Part shown: positions 52,995-60,824 of the stretch, one piece after another
Position numbering within the stretch: the first letter of the stretch is position 1
Layout of the letters: each line of letters begins with the position of its first letter
Translations under genes and position numbers: made by a program
Notes under the pieces: generated by a model
The model's input: only the letters and a program-made list of their open reading frames with translations
What the model was told of the DNA's origin: nothing
Databases searched by the model: none
From: SFTJ01 sp045613305
Lineage (GTDB): Bacteria > Bacteroidota > Bacteroidia > Bacteroidales > Muribaculaceae
Reading direction: 5' to 3'
Assembly (NCBI GenBank): GCA_045613305.1
Contig: JAZLAU010000026.1
Coordinates: 51,283 to 115,282 of the forward strand
Length of the DNA: 64,000 nt

Positions 52995-53315
52995 ATGGCA
53001 AAATTGCATATCAAAAAGGGAGATACCGTTTACGTAAACGCTGGTAGTGACAAGACCAAGACCGGCCGTGTGCTTAAGGTGCTTGCTGACAAGAACCGTG
53101 CGGTAGTTGAAGGTGTCAACGTGGTTACAAAGGCCACTAAGCCAAATGCAAAGAATCCTCAAGGTGGTCTTGTTAAGATGGAAGCTCCAATTCACATCTC
53201 TAACTTGCAACTTCTTGACCCAAAGAGTGGTAAGCCAACTCGCGTGGGTTATAAGGTGAATGAGGACGGCAAAAAAGTAAGAATTTCTAAAAAATCAGGA
53301 GAGGAGATTAAATAA
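52995..53315 (+). CDS. rplX: 50S ribosomal protein L24
   Basis: A 106-residue assembly initiator with a KOW motif (HIKKGDTVYVNAGSDKTKTGRVLKV). Its TAA overlaps the rplE ATG by one base. Confidence 0.97.
   Translation: MAKLHIKKGDTVYVNAGSDKTKTGRVLKVLADKNRAVVEGVNVVTKATKPNAKNPQGGLVKMEAPIHISNLQLLDPKSGKPTRVGYKVNEDGKKVRISKKSGEEIK
53301..53306 (+). promoter_or_regulatory. Shine-Dalgarno-like sequence of rplE
   Basis: GAGGAG, inside the end of rplX, lies exactly 8 nt before the rplE ATG at 53315. Confidence 0.65.
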
Positions 53316-53860
53316 TGACAACTCTAAAGAAAGAATACGAAGAGAGAATTGCCCCTGCATTGTTCAAGAAGTTTAATTACACTTCTACTATGCAGGTACC
53401 TCGCCTTGTAAAGATTGTAATCAATGAAGGTCTAGGTGAGGCAACTGCTGACAAGAAGGTGATTGAAACAGCTATCAACGAGCTTACTCTTATCACTGGT
53501 CAAAAGGCTGTTCAAACCTTGTCAAAGAAGGACATTTCAAACTTCAAGTTGCGTAAGAAAATGCCTATCGGTGTGCGCGTAACTCTACGTCGTGACCGCA
53601 TGTATGAATTCATGGAACGTTTCGTGCGTATCGCTCTTCCACGTATCCGTGACTTCAAGGGTATCGAAGGCAAGCTTGATGGTCGTGGCAACTATACAGT
53701 AGGTATCACTGAACAAATCATTTTCCCAGAAATCAACATCGATACTATTCAAAAGTTGATGGGTATGAACATTACTTTCGTAACAACAGCTAAGACTGAC
53801 GAAGAAGGTTATGCTCTATTGAAGGAGTTTGGTCTACCTTTTAAGAACGCTAAAAACTAA
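53315..53860 (+). CDS. rplE: 50S ribosomal protein L5
   Basis: A 181-residue protein binding 5S rRNA. VPRLVKIVINEGLGEATADKK and GRGNYTVGITEQIIFPEI identify it. It overlaps rplX by one base and has a purine-rich SD-like motif. Confidence 0.98.
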   Translation: MTTLKKEYEERIAPALFKKFNYTSTMQVPRLVKIVINEGLGEATADKKVIETAINELTLITGQKAVQTLSKKDISNFKLRKKMPIGVRVTLRRDRMYEFMERFVRIALPRIRDFKGIEGKLDGRGNYTVGITEQIIFPEINIDTIQKLMGMNITFVTTAKTDEEGYALLKEFGLPFKNAKN

Positions 53861-53869
53861 TATAGAACT

Positions 53870-54139
53870 ATGGCAAAAGAATCAATGAAGGCTCGTGAAG
53901 TGAAGAGAGCAAAGTTGGTTGCTAAGTATGCAGCAAAGCGTGCAGAACTAAAGGCAGCAGGCGACTATGAAGCTCTTCAAGCACTTCCAAAGAACGCTTG
54001 TCCAATTCGTATGCACAACCGTTGCAAGATCACTGGCCGTCCTAAGGGCTATATGCGTCAGTTCGGCATCTCGCGTATCCAATTCCGCGAAATGGCATCG
54101 GCTGGCTTGATCCCAGGCGTTAAGAAAGCAAGCTGGTAA
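53870..54139 (+). CDS. rpsN: 30S ribosomal protein S14 (long, zinc-independent class)
   Basis: An 89-residue protein ending in the conserved NRCKITGRPKGYMRQFGISRIQFREMASAGLIPGVKKASW. The length places it in the long class that needs no zinc, although two cysteines (in NACPIRMHNRC) remain. It is followed by 83 nt that contain a hairpin before rpsH. Confidence 0.97.
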   Translation: MAKESMKAREVKRAKLVAKYAAKRAELKAAGDYEALQALPKNACPIRMHNRCKITGRPKGYMRQFGISRIQFREMASAGLIPGVKKASW

Positions 54140-54178
54140 TATTTTAAAGAGAATTTACAGTTAATTTTAGTATTAAAT

Positions 54179-54206
54179 ATTGTTCGGACAATTCCACCGA
54201 ATCAAT
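54179..54206 (+). promoter_or_regulatory. Hairpin in the rpsN-rpsH spacer
   Basis: ATTG-TTCGG pairs with CCGAA-T-CAAT, giving nine pairs with one bulged T and a 9-nt loop, 16 nt before the rpsH ATG. It is in the widest gap of the spc segment. It may be an S8-responsive translational operator, since S8 is the known repressor of spc in E. coli, but I cannot show the S8 recognition core. Confidence 0.45.
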
Positions 54207-54222
54207 TTAAAACAAATTTTTT

Positions 54223-54621
54223 ATGACTGATCCAATAGCAGATTATCTAACAAGATTGAGGAATGCGATCAAGGCTCAACACAGAGTCGTTGAAATCCCT
54301 TCTTCGAAATTGAAAAGAGGAATCACTAAGATCCTCTTCGAACAAGGCTACATCTTGAACTACAAGTTCATTGAAGGCAATGTTCCAGGTGGTACTATCA
54401 AAATCGCTTTGAAGTACGATCCAGTTGACAAGGTCAACGCAATTAAGAGCTTACAACGTGTGTCTCGTCCAGGTCTACGCCAATACACTGGCTACAAGGA
54501 CATGCCACGTGTATTGAATGGTTTAGGCATCGCTATCATCTCTACTTCTAAGGGTCTTATGACTAACAAGGAAGCAAAGGCACAACAAATTGGTGGCGAA
54601 GTATTGTGTTACGTTTATTAA
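54223..54621 (+). CDS. rpsH: 30S ribosomal protein S8
   Basis: A 132-residue 16S-binding protein: TDPIADYLTRLRNAIKAQH at the start and ISTSKGLMTNKEAKAQQIGGEVLCYVY at the end. In E. coli it represses the spc operon. Confidence 0.98.
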   Translation: MTDPIADYLTRLRNAIKAQHRVVEIPSSKLKRGITKILFEQGYILNYKFIEGNVPGGTIKIALKYDPVDKVNAIKSLQRVSRPGLRQYTGYKDMPRVLNGLGIAIISTSKGLMTNKEAKAQQIGGEVLCYVY

Positions 54622-54626
54622 TCTAT

Positions 54627-54632
54627 AGGAGG
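54627..54632 (+). promoter_or_regulatory. Strong Shine-Dalgarno sequence of rplF
   Basis: AGGAGG lies exactly 8 nt before the ATG at 54641. Confidence 0.85.
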
Positions 54633-54640
54633 AATATAAT

Positions 54641-55195
54641 ATGTCAAGAATAGGAAAATTGCCAATTGTGTTGCCTGCTAAGGTTGAAGTGTCTATCAAG
54701 GACAACGTAATCACAGTAAAGGGCCCTAAGGGTGAGTTGTCACAAAAGTTGAATCCTGAACTTACAATCAAGGTTGAAGACGGTCACATTTATGTAGAAC
54801 GTCCAAATGACGAACGTGAATCACGTGCTCAACACGGTCTTTACCGTTCTCTAATCAACAACATGGTTGTTGGTGTTAGTGAAGGTTACAAGAAGGAACT
54901 TGAACTAGTGGGTGTAGGTTATCGTGCTGCAGCTACAGGTCAAGTATTGGAACTTACACTTGGTTACTCTCACGCTATCTACCTACGTCTTCCTGCTGAA
55001 GTTAAGGTTGAAGCAAAGAGCGAACGTAACAAAAACCCACTTATCACTCTTGAATCATGTGATAAGCAATTGATTGGTCAGATTTGCGCTAAGATTCGCA
55101 CATTCCGCAAGCCAGAACCATACAAGGGTAAGGGTATTAAGTTCGTTGGTGAAGTTATTCGTCGTAAGTCAGGTAAATCGGCATCTGCCAAATAA
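54641..55195 (+). CDS. rplF: 50S ribosomal protein L6
   Basis: A 184-residue protein: SRIGKLPIVLPAKVEV at the start, GVGYRAAATGQVLELTLGYSH in the middle, and KPEPYKGKGIKFVGEVIRRKSGKSA at the end. It has a perfect SD motif. Confidence 0.98.
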   Translation: MSRIGKLPIVLPAKVEVSIKDNVITVKGPKGELSQKLNPELTIKVEDGHIYVERPNDERESRAQHGLYRSLINNMVVGVSEGYKKELELVGVGYRAAATGQVLELTLGYSHAIYLRLPAEVKVEAKSERNKNPLITLESCDKQLIGQICAKIRTFRKPEPYKGKGIKFVGEVIRRKSGKSASAK

Positions 55196-55209
55196 TAATT
55201 AGTACAATT

Positions 55210-55551
55210 ATGGTAACTAAGATAGCAAGAAGAATTAAAATCAAGAAGCGCATTCGTGGCCGCATCTCTGGTAGCGCTGCACGTCCACGTATGAGTGTTT
55301 TCAGAAGCAATAAGCAAATCTATGTACAGCTTATCGATGACGAAGCTGGTGTTACATTGGTTGCTGCATCTTCTAAGGGAATTGCAGAAGGAACAAAATG
55401 CGAAATCGCTGAAAAGGTTGGCGAAAACGTTGCTGCAAAGGCAATCGCTGCTGGCATCAATGAAGTGGTTTTCGACCGTAACGGTTTCTTGTTCCATGGT
55501 AGAGTTAAATCATTAGCTGAAGGCGCTCGCAAAGGCGGACTTAAATTTTAA
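55210..55551 (+). CDS. rplR: 50S ribosomal protein L18
   Basis: A 113-residue 5S rRNA-binding protein: IKKRIRGRISGSAARPRMSVFRSNKQIYVQLIDD and FDRNGFLFHGRVKSLAEGARKGGLKF. Confidence 0.97.
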   Translation: MVTKIARRIKIKKRIRGRISGSAARPRMSVFRSNKQIYVQLIDDEAGVTLVAASSKGIAEGTKCEIAEKVGENVAAKAIAAGINEVVFDRNGFLFHGRVKSLAEGARKGGLKF

Positions 55552-55557
55552 GAAATC

Positions 55558-56076
55558 ATGGTAAATAAAAATAACAGAGTTAAATCGACTAACGATATCG
55601 AATTGAAGGATCGCCTTGTAGCAATCAATCGTACTACAAAGGTTACTAAGGGTGGTCGTACATTCACTTTCGCTGCAATTGTCGTTGTAGGTAACGAAAA
55701 CGGCATTATCGGTTATGGCCTTGGTAAGGCAAACGAAGTGACTACAGCCATCGCTAAGGGTGTGGAAGCTGCTAAGAAGAACCTTATCAAAGTTCCTGTT
55801 CACAAGGGTACTATCCCTCACGAACAAATCGCTAAGTTCGGTGGCTCACGCATCATCCTTAAGCCAGCTACTCCTGGTACTGGTGTTAAGGCCGGTGGTG
55901 CGATGCGTGCCGTACTTGAAAGCGTTGGTATTACTGACGTTCTTGCAAAGAGCAAGGGCTCTTCAAACCCACACAACCTTGTGAAGGCTACAATCGCTGC
56001 TCTATCTGAAATGCGCAGCCCAATGCAAGTGGCTCAACATCGTGGTGTAAGTCTAGACAAAGTGTTTAACGGTTAA
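55558..56076 (+). CDS. rpsE: 30S ribosomal protein S5
   Basis: A 172-residue protein: LKDRLVAINRTTKVTKGGRTFTFAAIVVVGNENGIIGYGLGKA double-stranded RNA-binding domain, then GVKAGGAMRAVLESVGITDVLAKSKGSSNPHN. Confidence 0.98.
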   Translation: MVNKNNRVKSTNDIELKDRLVAINRTTKVTKGGRTFTFAAIVVVGNENGIIGYGLGKANEVTTAIAKGVEAAKKNLIKVPVHKGTIPHEQIAKFGGSRIILKPATPGTGVKAGGAMRAVLESVGITDVLAKSKGSSNPHNLVKATIAALSEMRSPMQVAQHRGVSLDKVFNG

Positions 56077-56089
56077 TTCTTTGAGAATC

Positions 56090-56269
56090 ATGGCAAAAAT
56101 CATTATTAAGCAAGTAAAGAGCCGTATCGGCCGTCCTGCATCTCAAAAGGCAACCCTAGATGCTCTTGGACTTAAGAAAATGAATCAAGTTGTGGAAAAG
56201 GAAGCTAATCCACAAGTTATGGGAATGGTAAACAAAGTACGTCATCTTGTTGAAGTGACTAACGCTTAA
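56090..56269 (+). CDS. rpmD: 50S ribosomal protein L30
   Basis: A 59-residue protein beginning MAKIIIKQVKSRIGRP. An ATG at 56081 would add three residues; MAKI is the usual start. The HLVEV end is typical. Confidence 0.95.
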   Translation: MAKIIIKQVKSRIGRPASQKATLDALGLKKMNQVVEKEANPQVMGMVNKVRHLVEVTNA

Positions 56270-56284
56270 AAATAGAATTAGATT

Positions 56285-56731
56285 ATGGATTTGAGTAATT
56301 TAAAGCCTGCTGTAGGTTCAAACAAAAAGGGTAAGAGAATTGGTCGTGGTGCTGGTTCTGGCAAGGGTGGAACATCTACTCGTGGTCACAAGGGTGCCAA
56401 GTCTCGTTCTGGTTACAGCGCTAAGGTTGGTTTCGAAGGCGGTCAAATGCCACTTCAACGCCGTTTGCCTAAGTTTGGTTTCAAGAATCATTTCCGTGTA
56501 GAATACAAGGGCATCAATCTTGCTGTTATTGACGAAGTAGCTGTTGCTGCTGGTCTTGACAAGGTGACTGTTGCTGACTTGATCGCTGCAGGAAAGGCTC
56601 GTAAGAACCAATTGGTGAAGATTCTTGGTGTTGGCACTTTGTCGAAGAAAGTTGACGTTGTTGCTAACGCATTCTCTAAGTCTGCTGAAGAAGCTATCGT
56701 TGCAGCAGGCGGAACAGTTGAAAAACTATAA
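56285..56731 (+). CDS. rplO: 50S ribosomal protein L15
   Basis: A 148-residue protein with the glycine-rich KRIGRGAGSGKGGTSTRGHKGAKSRSG N-terminal region and QMPLQRRLPKFGFKN. It is followed 16 nt later by secY. Confidence 0.97.
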   Translation: MDLSNLKPAVGSNKKGKRIGRGAGSGKGGTSTRGHKGAKSRSGYSAKVGFEGGQMPLQRRLPKFGFKNHFRVEYKGINLAVIDEVAVAAGLDKVTVADLIAAGKARKNQLVKILGVGTLSKKVDVVANAFSKSAEEAIVAAGGTVEKL

Positions 56732-56747
56732 TTAATCCTGAATCCCA

Positions 56748-58076
56748 ATGAGATTTGTTGATACAATAAAAAACATTTGGAAAATTGAGGATTTGCGGAA
56801 GCGAATCACAATAACAATTGCGTTGGTGCTTATGTACCGATTCGGTTGTTATGTGGTTCTTCCGGGAATCAGTCCTGCTGAGCTCGACGCTTTGAGAAAC
56901 TTTACAAGCGGCGGTCTAATGCAATTGCTTGACATGTTCTCAGGTGGTGCATTCTCTCAGGCCTCAATTTTTGCTTTGGGTATTATGCCATACATCACCG
57001 CTTCTATCGTTATCCAACTTTTGGGTATGGTTTTGCCACAATTCCAAAAATGGCAACGTGAAGGTGAGAGTGGTCGTACCAAGCTAAACCAATACACTCG
57101 CTATCTAACAGTGCTTATTCTTTTGATTCAAGGTCCAGCTTATTTGATGAACCTTCAATATCAAGTGCAAGCTGCTGGTGGCGTTTCTAGCTTTGGCTAC
57201 CTTGAAATGCTCTATTTGACTATTATCTTGGCTGCTGGTAGTATGTTTATCATGTGGCTAGGCGAAAAGATCACTGACAAGGGTATTGGTAACGGTATTT
57301 CGTTTATCATCTTGGTGGGTATCATTGCCCGATTCCCAGGTGCATTTGTTCAGGAATTTACTAACCGATTGACTACTGCTCAAGGTGGTTTGATAATGTT
57401 CTTGGTAGAATTCATTTTCTTGTTTGCTGTTATCGCAGGCGCTGTTATGTTGGTTCAAGGTGTACGCCGTGTGCCAGTGCAATATGCAAAGCGCATTGTT
57501 GGTAACCGTCAAGTGGGTGGTGTTCGCCAATACATTCCATTGAAGGTTAACGCTGCAAACGTTATGCCTATCATCTTTGCGCAAGCAATCATGTTTATCC
57601 CTATCACTCTTGCTGGTTTCGGAAGTAACGGTCAAAACAGCTGGGTTGTTCGCGAGTTTAGCGACATGAACGGTTTCTGGTATAACGCTGTTTACTTCAT
57701 CCTAATCATAGCATTCACTTATTTCTACACTGCTGTAACTGTTCGTCCAAATGACATCGCCGACGGTTTGAAGCGCAACCAAGGTTTTGTGCCAGGCATA
57801 AAGCCAGGTACTAAGACTGCTGAGTATCTTGACTCAATCATGTCGCGCATCACTGCTCCAGGTTCATTGTTCTTGGGCATCGTGGCAATCTTGCCAGCAT
57901 TTGCAAGCCTTTGTGGTATAAGTAGAGAATTTGCACAATTCTTTGGTGGTACATCTTTGCTTATCATGGTGGGTGTAGTGCTTGACACTTTGGCTCAAAT
58001 CGAAAGTCATTTGAGCATGCACCACTATGACGGCTTGATGAAGTCAGGTAAAATTAAAGGCCGCTCAAGCTATTAA
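56748..58076 (+). CDS. secY: Preprotein translocase subunit SecY
   Basis: A 442-residue channel protein with ten membrane helices, the conserved ALGIMPYITASIVIQLL in helix 2, and the cytosolic loops with RTKLNQYTRYLTV and RRVPVQYAKR that contact SecA and ribosomes. adk, which follows secY in many bacteria, is absent here; map comes next. Confidence 0.98.
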   Translation: MRFVDTIKNIWKIEDLRKRITITIALVLMYRFGCYVVLPGISPAELDALRNFTSGGLMQLLDMFSGGAFSQASIFALGIMPYITASIVIQLLGMVLPQFQKWQREGESGRTKLNQYTRYLTVLILLIQGPAYLMNLQYQVQAAGGVSSFGYLEMLYLTIILAAGSMFIMWLGEKITDKGIGNGISFIILVGIIARFPGAFVQEFTNRLTTAQGGLIMFLVEFIFLFAVIAGAVMLVQGVRRVPVQYAKRIVGNRQVGGVRQYIPLKVNAANVMPIIFAQAIMFIPITLAGFGSNGQNSWVVREFSDMNGFWYNAVYFILIIAFTYFYTAVTVRPNDIADGLKRNQGFVPGIKPGTKTAEYLDSIMSRITAPGSLFLGIVAILPAFASLCGISREFAQFFGGTSLLIMVGVVLDTLAQIESHLSMHHYDGLMKSGKIKGRSSY

Positions 58077-58085
58077 TAGGCTATA

Positions 58086-58091
58086 AGGAGG
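58086..58091 (+). promoter_or_regulatory. Strong Shine-Dalgarno sequence of map
   Basis: AGGAGG (in AAGGAGG) lies exactly 8 nt before the ATG at 58100. Confidence 0.85.
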
Positions 58092-58099
58092 CATAATAA

Positions 58100-58882
58100 A
58101 TGATTTATCTTAAAACCGAAGAAGAAATTGAACTGATAAGAGAGGCTAATCTCGTGGTGGCGCGCACTCTTGGCGAAATGGCTAAGTGGATTGCCCCAGG
58201 GATTACAACTCTTAAACTTGATAGCATAGCCGAGGAATTCATTCGCTCGCAAGGCGCAGTGCCTGGATTCCTTGGATATGCAGGCTTTCCTAACTCGCTC
58301 TGCATATCGGTTAACGAGAATGTGGTGCATGGAATCCCTTCAAACTATGCCCTTCGTGAGGGTGATATAGTGTCGATTGACTGCGGTGCCGTTAAAAACG
58401 GTTATAATGGCGACTCGGCCTATACATTCTGCGTTGGAGAAGTGGACCCTGAGGTGCTTCAGTTGTTGAAGACTACTAAGGAGTCGCTCTACAAAGGCAT
58501 TGAGCAAGCCGTTCCGGGCAATCGCATTGGCCACATTGGCAATGCTGTTCAGGAATATTGCGAGAAGAGGGGTTACAGCGTGGTCAGAGAGCTAACGGGT
58601 CACGGCGTTGGTAAAAAATTGCATGAAGATCCAGAGGTGCCAAATTATGGCCGACGTGGAATAGGGCCGTTGCTTAAAAACGGCATGGTGATTGCAATTG
58701 AGCCGATGATTAATATGGGAAGCAAAAATGTGGTGTTTGAACGTGACGGATGGACTTGCCGCACGCGCGACAGAAAACCTTCAGCGCACTTTGAACACAC
58801 TATAGCAATCCATAATGGTGAACCTGATATTTTATCATCGTTCGAATTTATTGAAGAAGTTTTAGGAGATAAATCGATTTAA
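58100..58882 (+). CDS. map: Methionine aminopeptidase, type I
   Basis: A 260-residue enzyme removing N-terminal methionine. Metal ligands are visible: D in SIDCGA, D in NGDSAYTF, H in TGHGVGKKLHEDP, E in AIEPMI and E in HFEHT. The substrate histidine is in NENVVHGIPS. Its codon use is less biased than that of the ribosomal genes around it, and it carries a perfect SD motif. Confidence 0.97.
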   Translation: MIYLKTEEEIELIREANLVVARTLGEMAKWIAPGITTLKLDSIAEEFIRSQGAVPGFLGYAGFPNSLCISVNENVVHGIPSNYALREGDIVSIDCGAVKNGYNGDSAYTFCVGEVDPEVLQLLKTTKESLYKGIEQAVPGNRIGHIGNAVQEYCEKRGYSVVRELTGHGVGKKLHEDPEVPNYGRRGIGPLLKNGMVIAIEPMINMGSKNVVFERDGWTCRTRDRKPSAHFEHTIAIHNGEPDILSSFEFIEEVLGDKSI

Positions 58883-58890
58883 TTAATTAT

Positions 58891-59109
58891 ATGGCAAAAC
58901 AACAAGCTATCGAGCAAGACGGAGTTATCGTAGAAGCATTATCAAACGCGATGTTCCGAGTGGAATTGGAAAATGGTCATGAGATTACAGCCCACATTTC
59001 GGGTAAGATGCGAATGCACTATATTAAGATTCTGCCAGGCGACAAAGTGAAAGTGGAAATGTCACCTTACGATCTCTCAAAAGGAAGAATTGCTTTTAGA
59101 TACAAATAA
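58891..59109 (+). CDS. infA: Translation initiation factor IF-1
   Basis: A 72-residue OB-fold factor that binds the A site of the 30S subunit. VIVEALSNAMFRVELENGHEITAHISGKMRMHYIKILPGDKVKVEMSPYDLSKGRI is diagnostic. It starts 8 nt after map. Confidence 0.98.
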   Translation: MAKQQAIEQDGVIVEALSNAMFRVELENGHEITAHISGKMRMHYIKILPGDKVKVEMSPYDLSKGRIAFRYK

Positions 59110-59126
59110 AAAAAATTACATAAGAC

Positions 59127-59243
59127 ATGAAAGTAAAAGCATCAGTTAAGAAGCGTACCCCAGAATGCAAGATTGTTCGCCGTAAAGGACGCTTATATGT
59201 GATTAACAAGAAAAATCCTAAGTACAAACAACGTCAAGGATAA
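59127..59243 (+). CDS. rpmJ: 50S ribosomal protein L36 (zinc-independent form)
   Basis: A 38-residue protein, MKVKASVKK to KYKQRQG. Of the four zinc ligands of the C+ form only C14 remains: positions 11, 27 and the histidine are Thr, Asn and Tyr. The fold should not bind zinc, so C14 looks like a relic. It lies between infA and rpsM as usual. Confidence 0.96.
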   Translation: MKVKASVKKRTPECKIVRRKGRLYVINKKNPKYKQRQG

Positions 59244-59279
59244 TTTATATTATTTTTGAAAAAAATATAATAATAATAT

Positions 59280-59660
59280 ATGGCAGTAAGAATTGTCGGG
59301 GTAGACTTGCCCCAAAATAAAAGAGGTGTTATCGCCTTGACTTATATTTATGGAATCGGCCGTAGCGCTGCATCTACCATTCTAAAGACTGCAGGTATCA
59401 GCGAAGATATCAAGGTTAAGGACTGGAGCGACGCTCAAGCTGCTAAAGTGCGTGAAGTAATCGGCGCTAACTACAAGGTAGAAGGTGACCTTCGTAGCGA
59501 AACTCAGTTGAACATTAAGCGCTTGATGGACATCGGTTGCTATCGTGGTATCCGTCACCGTATTGGTTTGCCAGTACGTGGTCAAAGCACAAAGAACAAT
59601 GCCCGTACACGTAAGGGCCGTAAGAAAACAGTTGCTAACAAAAAGAAAGCTACTAAATAA
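59280..59660 (+). CDS. rpsM: 30S ribosomal protein S13
   Basis: A 126-residue 30S head protein: VRIVGVDLPQNKRGVIALTYIYGIGRSAA and the GCYRGIRHRIGLPVRGQSTKNNARTRKGRKKTVANKKK tail. It opens the alpha segment. Confidence 0.98.
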   Translation: MAVRIVGVDLPQNKRGVIALTYIYGIGRSAASTILKTAGISEDIKVKDWSDAQAAKVREVIGANYKVEGDLRSETQLNIKRLMDIGCYRGIRHRIGLPVRGQSTKNNARTRKGRKKTVANKKKATK

Positions 59661-59669
59661 TATTAAAGT

Positions 59670-60059
59670 ATGGCAAAAAAAACAGTCGCAGCTAAGAAGA
59701 GAAATGTTAAGGTTGATGGTATCGGCCAATTGCACGTTCATTCTTCTTTCAACAACATTATTGTGTGCCTTGCAAACGGCGAGGGACAAGTTATTTCTTG
59801 GTCAAGTGCAGGTAAGATGGGTTTCCGTGGTTCTAAGAAGAACACTCCATATGCAGCACAAATGGCAGCTCAAGATTGCGCAAAGGTTGCATTCGACCTT
59901 GGTCTTCGCAAGGTGAAGGCTTATGTTAAGGGTCCAGGTAACGGTCGCGAATCAGCTATCCGTACAATCCACGGTGCAGGTATCGAAGTAACTGAAATCA
60001 TTGACGTTACTCCACTACCACACAACGGATGTCGTCCTCCAAAGAGAAGAAGAGTTTAA
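59670..60059 (+). CDS. rpsK: 30S ribosomal protein S11
   Basis: A 129-residue platform protein: GIGQLHVHSSFNNIIVCLANGEGQVISWSSAGKMGFRGSKKNTPYAAQMAA and the C-terminal DVTPLPHNGCRPPKRRRV. Confidence 0.98.
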   Translation: MAKKTVAAKKRNVKVDGIGQLHVHSSFNNIIVCLANGEGQVISWSSAGKMGFRGSKKNTPYAAQMAAQDCAKVAFDLGLRKVKAYVKGPGNGRESAIRTIHGAGIEVTEIIDVTPLPHNGCRPPKRRRV

Positions 60060-60201
60060 TATTTAGTTTTTTAAGCAATAAAACTCTTAAATTAATTTCA
60101 AACCAAGAGTCTCATAAAGTGAATAGATTGTATATAACGAACAACCTCTCTGCAATCGCGGCTGCACTTTCGAGATTCGCATAACTTTAATAATTAAAAA
60201 A
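60060..60201 (+). promoter_or_regulatory. 142-nt spacer before rpsD
   Basis: This is the longest gap in the alpha segment. It contains a short ACTCTT/AAGAGT inverted repeat (60083-60110) and a GC-richer stretch near 60155-60180. S4 represses the alpha operon in E. coli and its own gene in other bacteria, so an S4 operator is possible; I cannot define the fold. Confidence 0.3.
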
Positions 60202-60810
60202 ATGGCTAGATATACCGGTCCAAAAACAAAAATCGCTCGTAAGTTAGGCGAACCAATTTTCGGTGAAGATAAGGTTCTTGCTAAGAAGAAGAACCCTCCA
60301 GGACAACATGGTGCCAACAAGCGCAGAAAAATGTCTGAATACGGTACTCAATTGCTTGAAAAGCAAAAAGCTAAGTACACTTATGGTGTTCTTGAAAAGC
60401 AATTCCGTAACTATTTTAAGAAAGCCTCTTCAATGAAGGGTATCACTGGTGAGTTGTTGCTACAATTGCTAGAAGCTCGCCTTGACAACATCGTTTATCG
60501 TTTGGGTATTGCTCCAACTCGTGCAGCTGCTCGTCAATTGGTGCTTCACCGTCACATCACTGTTAACGGTAGCGTTGTTAACATCCCTTCTTACTCAGTT
60601 AAGGCTGGCGAAATCATCGCAGTTCGCGAAAAGTCTAAGTCGCTTGAAGTAATCGCTGATGCTCTTGCTGGTTTCAATCACAGCAAATATCCTTGGATTG
60701 AATGGGACGAAAGCGTTAAGGGTGGTAAGTTGCTTCACAACCCACAACGTGAAGACATCCCTGAAAACATCAAGGAACAGTTGATTGTAGAATTGTACTC
60801 TAAACAATAA
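60202..60810 (+). CDS. rpsD: 30S ribosomal protein S4
   Basis: A 202-residue primary 16S-binding protein: MARYTGPKTKIARKLGEPIFG, the S4 domain LEARLDNIVYRLGIAPTRAAARQLVLHRHITVNG, and a normal end. The zinc-finger cysteines of some S4 proteins are absent. Confidence 0.98.
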   Translation: MARYTGPKTKIARKLGEPIFGEDKVLAKKKNPPGQHGANKRRKMSEYGTQLLEKQKAKYTYGVLEKQFRNYFKKASSMKGITGELLLQLLEARLDNIVYRLGIAPTRAAARQLVLHRHITVNGSVVNIPSYSVKAGEIIAVREKSKSLEVIADALAGFNHSKYPWIEWDESVKGGKLLHNPQREDIPENIKEQLIVELYSKQ

Positions 60811-60824
60811 ATTTAATAAGATCC

